Under the pieces are notes generated by a model, which worked only from the letters and a program-made list of their open reading frames with translations, was not told where the DNA came from and did no database searches. The position numbers were made by a program, and so were the translations under genes. A DNA stretch of 19,990 nucleotides from WRAV01 sp050950205. Its GTDB lineage: Bacteria > Bacillota > Clostridia > Oscillospirales > Ruminococcaceae. Below, in pieces: positions 15,303-19,990 of this stretch; positions within the stretch are counted from its first letter, which is position 1; the number at the start of each line of letters is the position of its first letter. The stretch is taken from contig JBMNHF010000005.1 of assembly GCA_050950205.1 (NCBI GenBank), positions 1-19,990 on the forward strand, in the 5' to 3' direction.

Positions 15303-15407
15303 GCACAATTAAAGATGAAGTGTATTCCTCGGAGCGACAATTGTGCAACCAAGGGATACACCCTTGCCGGAAAACCCAACTCGCAGACAGCGGTTCAAAA
15401 ACGGCTG
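15303..15407. other. Structured non-coding stretch with three consecutive inverted repeats
   Basis: Between recG and the metA promoter lie three inverted repeats in a row: GCACAATT/AATTGTGC (15303-15310 and 15339-15346), CAAGGG/CCCTTG (15350-15355 and 15361-15366, 5-nt loop), and CAGCGGTT/AACGGCTG (15388-15395 and 15400-15407, 4-nt loop, one mismatch). No protein with a credible ribosome site fits here and no T run follows. It may be a small RNA, part of the recG mRNA end, or a dispersed palindromic repeat. Identity unknown. Confidence 0.45.
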
Positions 15408-15447
15408 GCAACCCCCGTATTTTATGGATACCGACAGACCACAGATC

Positions 15448-17488
15448 TTAGTTGGGGCGGTCTCCCACAGCGCCCAGCATGGCGTCCCGTTCGGCCCGCA
15501 GCAGAGCATGCTCCGGCCGCTCCAGAGCGGGATCTTCCTCCATCAGGCGCAGAGCTTTCTCCCGCGCCTGCTCCATGACTTTTATATCGTCGGCCAGATC
15601 CGCCACCTTGAGGGTGGGGAGCCCGTGCTGGCGGTATCCGAAAAAGTCTCCGGGGCCCCGCAGTGCCAGATCCTGCTCGGCAATCTTAAAACCATCATGC
15701 TCTTTCTTCATCACCTGCAGGCGTTGGGCCGTTTTGCCAGACTTGACATCGCTGACCAGAATACACCAGCTTTTTTCCTTCGCCCGGCCCACCCGTCCCC
15801 GCAGCTGGTGCAGTTGGGAAAGGCCAAAGCGCTCGGCATTTTCGATCATAATGATGGTGGCGCCGGGAACGTCCACTCCAACCTCCACCACAGTGGTGGA
15901 GACCAATACCTGTAGTTCTCCGCTCTTAAAGCGGCGCATCACCGCATCTTTTTCCCGAGGGGGCATCCGGCCGTGCAAAAGCCCTACCCGATACCCTTTC
16001 AAATCCCGCTCCGACAGATTTTTGGCGTATTCCACAGCGGAGCGCAGCTCGGTGTTCATTTCCCCCTGCTGGATGAGGGGGCAGACAATGTAGGCCTGTT
16101 TCCCCTCATCCAGATGTTTGCGGATAAAGCCCATGGCCCGGGCTCGCTTTCCGGAGTCAATGAGCAGGGTTTCCACCGGTTGGCGTCCGGGGGGCTTTTC
16201 GTCCAAGATGGAAAGGGAAAGGTCCCCGTAAATAATCAGGGAAAGGGTGCGGGGAATGGGAGTGGCCGACATCACCAGAACATGGCAATCCTTGCCTTTT
16301 TGGGAAAGAGTGGCTCGCTGCTTGACCCCAAACCGGTGCTGTTCGTCGGTGATGACCAGCCCCAGATCAAAATAATCCACCCCTTCGGACAACAGAGCAT
16401 GGGTTCCAATCAGCAGGTCGATCTGCCCAAGAGCCAGCGCATCCAGCACCTTGCGCCGCTGGGCTGCTTTGGTGGAACCGGTAAGCAACTCCACTTTGAG
16501 CCCCAAAGGCTCCAAAAACTGGGACATGGTAACCAGATGCTGTTCGGCGAGAATCTCGGTAGGGACCATCATGGCGGTTTGTCTGCCATTTTTGGCCAAG
16601 AGATAGGCACAGGCTGCTGCGATCAGGGTTTTTCCCGAACCCACGTCCCCCTGAATCAGTCGGTTCATGGGGAACATCCCGAACAAGGTCGGCGGCGCAT
16701 TCCTCGATGCAGCGCTTTTGGGCACCGGTGGGGGAAAAGGGAAGACTGCGGTAAAAGGGCTGCAAGTCCACCGGATCCATGGGGGGGATGGTTATTTTGG
16801 TTTTCTGGGTGTGGAGACTGCCCAAGGCACAGCAGAGCACCAGCAGCTCCTGAAAGATAAACCGCCTGCGGGCCCGAGTCGCTTTGGCCAAATCCTGAGG
16901 GAAGTGTATATCCCGCAGGGCACGGTTCAGTTCCGGCAAATCCAATTCCCTTCGCAAATCCTCCGGCAAAGGGTCGGGAAGGGTCTTTAGCTCCCGCAGA
17001 GCTTGCGCCATATGGCTGCGAAGCATTCGGGTGGAAAGACCGGAGGTGAGGGGGTAGATCGGCAGAATGGGCTGACCGCCTTCGGCCGGATAAATTTCGG
17101 GGGCGCTCATCTCCCGCCTTAGAAGGGTGCCGGTCACCCGCCCGTAAAAAATATAATACCGATGGGGAACCAGTTGCTCTACGGTGTATTTGACGTTGAA
17201 GAGGGTGATGTCCAGCGGAGTACCGGTTTCATCCTCTGCTCGGAGCTTCCAAAGAGAAAGCCCCTTGCGAACGCGCTGTTCCCTCCCGATACGGGTCAGT
17301 AGCGCCCTGACGGCGCAGGGCTCCTGAAAAGGAGCATCCCCAATGGTGTGGGGATGGCTTAAATCTATGTAGCTGCGAGGAAAGTGATAGAGCAGGTCGC
17401 CAATGGTATCCACACCCAGTTTGTGGTAAAGGCTTGCCCGCTTATCTCCCACTCCCTTCAAGTAACGGATACTGGTTTTGGACGTCAC
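15448..17488 (-). pseudogene. recG: ATP-dependent DNA helicase RecG, interrupted by a one-base frameshift
   Basis: Together two overlapping frames encode a full RecG of about 679 residues once one base is removed. The N-terminal frame (17488 down to about 16672) has the wedge-domain start LKGVGDKRASLYHKLG and the segment AQKRCIEECAADLVRDV. The C-terminal frame carries NRLIQGDVGSGKT (Walker A), TDEQHRFG (DEQH box), SATPIPRT, and LRGRVGRAKEKSWC. The break is at GGGG 16669-16672 (CCCC on the coding strand): three C would give DVPMNRLIQGDVGSGKT, exactly the family pattern. As read, the product is 272 native residues plus about 101 foreign ones. RecG drives branch migration and fork reversal in the cytosol. 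The GTG start at 17488 overlaps the upstream stop (GTGA) and has GGAAGGAG 8 nt upstream. This is either an assembly error or a true mutation. Confidence 0.9.
16669..16672 (-). other. recG: Frameshift site in recG (run of four G on plus strand)
   Basis: Removing one base from this run joins the two recG frames seamlessly at a conserved motif. No other position gives as good a match to the family. Confidence 0.8.
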
Positions 17489-18270
17489 TGTTCTGCTCCT
17501 TCCTGTTGCTCTGCCGGCTCCCAGGAGGAATCGGCGGTTTTTTCCCTGCCGATTCGATCATAAAGTTCCGGAACCCTGCTTGATTCCATAGCATCTTCAT
17601 CCCGTTGCTGGCGGGAAAACTGCCGCCTGCGTTTGTGCGAAAAGCCGCCATAGCGGCTGCGGTATTTGCGGCTCACCCGGTAGGAGCGGGCCACCACCAA
17701 AAACACTCCCGCCAGCAGCAGGTAGGGCAGACGGTTGGAAGCGGCGGCCTGCCGGGTAATTTCCCCATTGGGAGGTTCCAGTTCCAAAATCTCGTAAACC
17801 CGCAGGGAAAGAGCGGAATACAAGTCCATCAGGGCCTTGGTGGCATTGCCCTTTTGCATGGTGGCAACCACAGTTTGACAAACCTCGTTAATTTGAGCGG
17901 GGGTGATCGCACCGGCAAAGGCTTTTCCCACCCGGACGGTACAGGCGGCAGGGGATTTGACCGCCACAATCAACAGGCCGTTTTCTTCCTTTCGTCCTCC
18001 GATTTCCCAGGAGGTAAAGACATCGTGGGCAAAGGTTTCAAGGTCGTCATACCCCTGCTCTTCCAAAGAGGGAAGGGTAAGAAGCACCAACTGTGTTCCA
18101 CTTTGCTGCTCCAACCCGGAGGAAGCCGCCATCATGGTATCCTTATGCCGGTCAATCAGGATGTTGGCAGCGTCGTTGACATAAAAATCCACGGTGGGAA
18201 GAATGGGAGCAGCTCCTATCAGCAACAGACAAACAACTAGGAAAACAGCAGCGGTACCGTATTTTTTCAT
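17485..18270 (-). CDS. TPM-domain membrane protein (YgcG-like)
   Basis: 261 residues. Signal peptide at about 1-22, then an extracytoplasmic TPM domain (about 27-160) beginning VDFYVNDAANIL and including NGLLIVAVKS and TVRVGKAF, typical of the family. A transmembrane helix at about 181-195 is followed by a basic, Arg/Tyr-rich tail and an acidic Gln/Glu end on the cytosolic side. TPM proteins have been linked to photosystem repair in plants and to membrane or stress roles in bacteria. No defined activity can be given here. ATG 18270 is preceded by GAGG 8 nt upstream. The stop overlaps the recG start by 4 bases, implying translational coupling. Confidence 0.85.
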   Translation of the reverse strand: MKKYGTAAVFLVVCLLLIGAAPILPTVDFYVNDAANILIDRHKDTMMAASSGLEQQSGTQLVLLTLPSLEEQGYDDLETFAHDVFTSWEIGGRKEENGLLIVAVKSPAACTVRVGKAFAGAITPAQINEVCQTVVATMQKGNATKALMDLYSALSLRVYEILELEPPNGEITRQAAASNRLPYLLLAGVFLVVARSYRVSRKYRSRYGGFSHKRRRQFSRQQRDEDAMESSRVPELYDRIGREKTADSSWEPAEQQEGAEQ

Positions 18271-18339
18271 AGCTCATCCTCGGTGCTTTTTCTTTCTACT
18301 CTACCATTTCCCCCCATAAAAAGCAATTAAAAATGGGGA

Positions 18340-18720
18340 CTACATCACATTCCGGATATGGACCCGCTCCGAATCCCAAATCTGCTCCATCTGCCATAGA
18401 ATGGCGCTGAGTTCGGCGGCCAAATCAGGATAAACCTGGTAGCGGGCCAGAGATTCCAATCTGGAAATTCCTTTGGATATATCGTCTACCTGAGCATGTC
18501 GAACATAGCGCACCAAAACCGTGTTCTGCTCCATCCAATAATCGGTCAGTTCCCCAACACTGGCCAGGGTTTTTTCGTAATTTTCTTCTTCCATGGCAGT
18601 AAACACAGCGTTGGAGTAATCTTCTACTCTGTCCTTTATTTCCGATATCCGATGCATGGAAAAGATACAGACACCAGTGATTGCGGCAATCACCGCCAGA
18701 CAGATATACAATCGCTTCAC
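18340..18720 (-). CDS. DUF4363 family protein
   Basis: 126 residues with one N-terminal membrane helix (about 4-22, YICLAVIAAITGVCIF) and a helical extracytoplasmic part rich in Glu and Leu. It matches the small DUF4363 family found next to DUF421 genes in Clostridia. GTG start at 18720, with AAAGGAG overlapping the end of the DUF421 gene, only 2 bp upstream of this gene, so the two are translationally linked. The likely partner is the DUF421 protein. Function unknown; a role in the spore is inferred from the partner. Confidence 0.85.
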   Translation of the reverse strand: MKRLYICLAVIAAITGVCIFSMHRISEIKDRVEDYSNAVFTAMEEENYEKTLASVGELTDYWMEQNTVLVRYVRHAQVDDISKGISRLESLARYQVYPDLAAELSAILWQMEQIWDSERVHIRNVM

Positions 18721-18722
18721 GG

Positions 18723-19418
18723 CTACTTTCTCCTTTTGTCTTTGTTGATTTTGACATCGATGCGGTATCTGGCCCGGCGATCACAGGTCATCAAAAAAAT
18801 ATCTTTAACGGCAAGCTCTTTTTCCTCCAGAATTTTATACAGCCATTCTTCTCGTAAATTGAGAAAAGCAAGGGCGTCCCGATCCAGCACCCCATCATTG
18901 ATGATGGGCAGGGGAGGGGCGTCCGGTTCTCCGTTGGCGGGAATATTCATCATTTGTGCGGTTACGGGGCGGGCCGAAAATTTTTGGTAGGCACTTAAAT
19001 TGCCTGAGGTTTCCACAATGCCAAAGCTTACGTCCCGGATGTCGAAGATGTTGTTCATCCGCAGTTGTTCGGTTACATCATCAATGGACCAGCGAAGGTT
19101 GCGCATTTCCTTTTGATCCAGCACCCCATCTCGAATAAGAATGCGAGGATTCCCCGAGATCATCTTGCGGGCAAAACCGCTTTTTAAAATGATGACCGAC
19201 ACCAAAACCTCACAGCTTACCAGCATGAAGATGGGTAAAATACTTCCCAGCAGGGGGATGTTGGTGTCCTCAATGGAAAGGGTGGCGATATTGGAAACCA
19301 AAATGGTAACCACCAGCTCTGCAGGCTGAAGCTCCCCCAACTGGCGCTTTCCCATAATTCGCAGAGCAAGCACAATGACAATGTAAAGCACCACCGTGCG
19401 TATGACCACCACACTCAT
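18723..19418 (-). CDS. DUF421/YetF-family membrane protein
   Basis: 231 residues. Three N-terminal membrane helices at about 4-20, 35-50 and 57-78 carry the family signature GKRQLGELQPAEL (23-35). The soluble part has two related DUF421-type units (ILIRDGVLD at 93-101 and PIINDGVLD further on), as in the YetF domain. ATG 19418 is chosen over 19442 because GGAGG sits 8 nt before it, and the longer form adds only eight polar residues. Relatives in Bacillus (YetF, YdfR/YdfS, 2Duf) include forespore proteins that affect spore heat resistance. The promoter at 19465-19494 fits that. First gene of the DUF421-DUF4363-TPM-recG run. Confidence 0.9.
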   Translation of the reverse strand: MSVVVIRTVVLYIVIVLALRIMGKRQLGELQPAELVVTILVSNIATLSIEDTNIPLLGSILPIFMLVSCEVLVSVIILKSGFARKMISGNPRILIRDGVLDQKEMRNLRWSIDDVTEQLRMNNIFDIRDVSFGIVETSGNLSAYQKFSARPVTAQMMNIPANGEPDAPPLPIINDGVLDRDALAFLNLREEWLYKILEEKELAVKDIFLMTCDRRARYRIDVKINKDKRRK

Positions 19419-19464
19419 ATCCAATTCCTCCGTGTCTGACATATTGTTGGGTAGCGATCCTTTT

Positions 19465-19494
19465 TATTATGAGGTGGCAAGCTCCTTATTATGC
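19465..19494 (-). promoter_or_regulatory. Candidate sigma-G (forespore) promoter
   Basis: On the minus strand GCATA (19494-19490), an 18-bp spacer and CATAATA (19471-19465) match the Bacillus sigma-G consensus as I know it (GHATR and CATnHTA). Start near 19458, 40 nt before the DUF421 start. No good sigma-A promoter was seen in this interval. Confidence 0.55.
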
Positions 19495-19671
19495 AGAAGC
19501 TGGTAGAGCAGACTGACAGCGGATGGAAAAAATACCAAATCTTAACAGCCATAAAAGACGCAAAAATGGGAAATTTTATATATGGAGCCAATAAAAGAAA
19601 TATCTTGCAGCTTTTTCCAAATGGAAAAGGCTACAGGGGGTTCCTAATAGAAAGACGGAAGGTGAAGCAAA

Positions 19672-19990
19672 GTGAAAGTAATGGCAAAAACTCTGGTTCT
19701 GGTTCTGCTTCTGACAGTGATTTGTTCGGCCACCTACATCGCTGTTTTGGCGGAGGAAAGTCCGGCAGCCAATGCATCGGCCCTGCAAAGAAATTTTGAT
19801 TACTCTGTTTTATTTCCCAAAAACAACGGTGAAAACGGTGGCGGCCGCTCCAATATCGAAAATGCCCCTGCCCTGCGAATCGACAATAAGGTGGTGATTC
19901 CTCAGGAAACGCCAAGCCCGACTGACGAGGAAGACTATATTGCGCCTCCTCAAACCGGTGCGGTTTCCGACACCTTCCAGATTCTTGGTG
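19672..19990 (+). CDS. Secreted protein, N-terminal part (possibly SpoIID-like)
   Basis: GTG 19672 with GGAAGGTG 7 nt upstream, and the frame runs off the window end (106 codons seen). The N-terminal signal is KTLVLVLLLTVICSATYIAVLA, cut here for length to the hydrophobic part around residues 5-25. The following region is Asn/Gly/Pro-rich and low in structure, ending in SDTFQILG. That last motif is like the start of SpoIID/LytB domains in Clostridia (TFxILD...), which with the neighbouring spore-type gene makes a SpoIID-like peptidoglycan protein plausible, but the diagnostic part lies outside. The overlapping frame 19491-19799 was rejected. A hairpin at 19609-19632 precedes the ribosome site. 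Confidence 0.65.
   Translation, partial: MKVMAKTLVLVLLLTVICSATYIAVLAEESPAANASALQRNFDYSVLFPKNNGENGGGRSNIENAPALRIDNKVVIPQETPSPTDEEDYIAPPQTGAVSDTFQILG

Noticed and set aside
15172..15447. SAM riboswitch, T-box, 6S RNA or tmRNA upstream of metA
   Set aside because: No SAM-I core, T-box sequence, tmRNA tag or known conserved 6S features were recognised. Only generic hairpins are visible.
15343..15915. 190-codon plus-strand frame and neighbouring short frames across 15209-15578
   Set aside because: They are antisense to the end of recG or span the hairpin region, with no ribosome site or recognisable domain.
18312..18338. CCCCAT/ATGGGG inverted repeat between the DUF4363 and TPM genes as a terminator
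   Set aside because: The loop is 15 nt and no T run follows on the minus strand, so a terminator is not supported.
19491..19799. 102-codon plus-strand frame overlapping the final gene
   Set aside because: No ribosome site, Ser/Gly-rich out-of-frame reading. The frame starting at GTG 19672 has a good ribosome site and a clear signal peptide and remains open to the window end.

Overview
The window looks like chromosomal DNA of a spore-forming Clostridia bacterium, most likely an Oscillospiraceae/Ruminococcaceae-type gut organism. This rests on Gram-positive style Shine-Dalgarno sites (AGGAGG and variants), lipobox lipoproteins, a DUF421/DUF4363 pair behind what reads as a forespore sigma-G promoter, an acetyl-type MetA, and overall protein character. 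No phage, IS element, CRISPR array, rRNA or tRNA was seen.

Layout. (1) 1-4133, plus strand: a compact catabolic operon holding the end of a CoA-acylating aldehyde dehydrogenase, a xylose-isomerase-like TIM-barrel protein, an acetolactate-synthase-like thiamine diphosphate enzyme and an HMG-CoA-lyase-like protein. The substrate is unknown. A hairpin at 4151-4186 separates it from the convergent block. (2) 9106-4243, minus strand: an import operon in the order phosphodiesterase, permease, ATPase, lipoprotein binding protein, permease. It diverges from a LacI-family regulator (9326-10423, plus). The intergenic DNA carries two near-identical 14-bp operators and good sigma-A promoters in both directions. 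(3) 10491-15171: housekeeping and small genes: dihydroorotase, two lipoproteins, a 27-codon small ORF, sfsA and metA (with its own promoter, leader hairpin and terminator). (4) 15273-15447: a non-coding stretch with three consecutive inverted repeats. (5) 15448-19418, minus strand: a spore-type DUF421 gene, DUF4363 gene, TPM-domain membrane protein, and recG, which is broken in this sequence by one extra base in a run of four. (6) 19672-19990, plus: the start of a secreted protein running off the window, possibly SpoIID-like.

How it fits together. The LacI protein probably represses both itself and the importer. The importer probably brings in a phosphorylated or phosphodiester compound that the cytosolic GDPD-like enzyme cleaves. 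The adjacent catabolic operon may process the released carbon, but nothing in the sequence proves that the two operons are connected. The least understood parts are the four-enzyme pathway, the GDPD lacking the usual Arg, and the 15303-15407 structured region.
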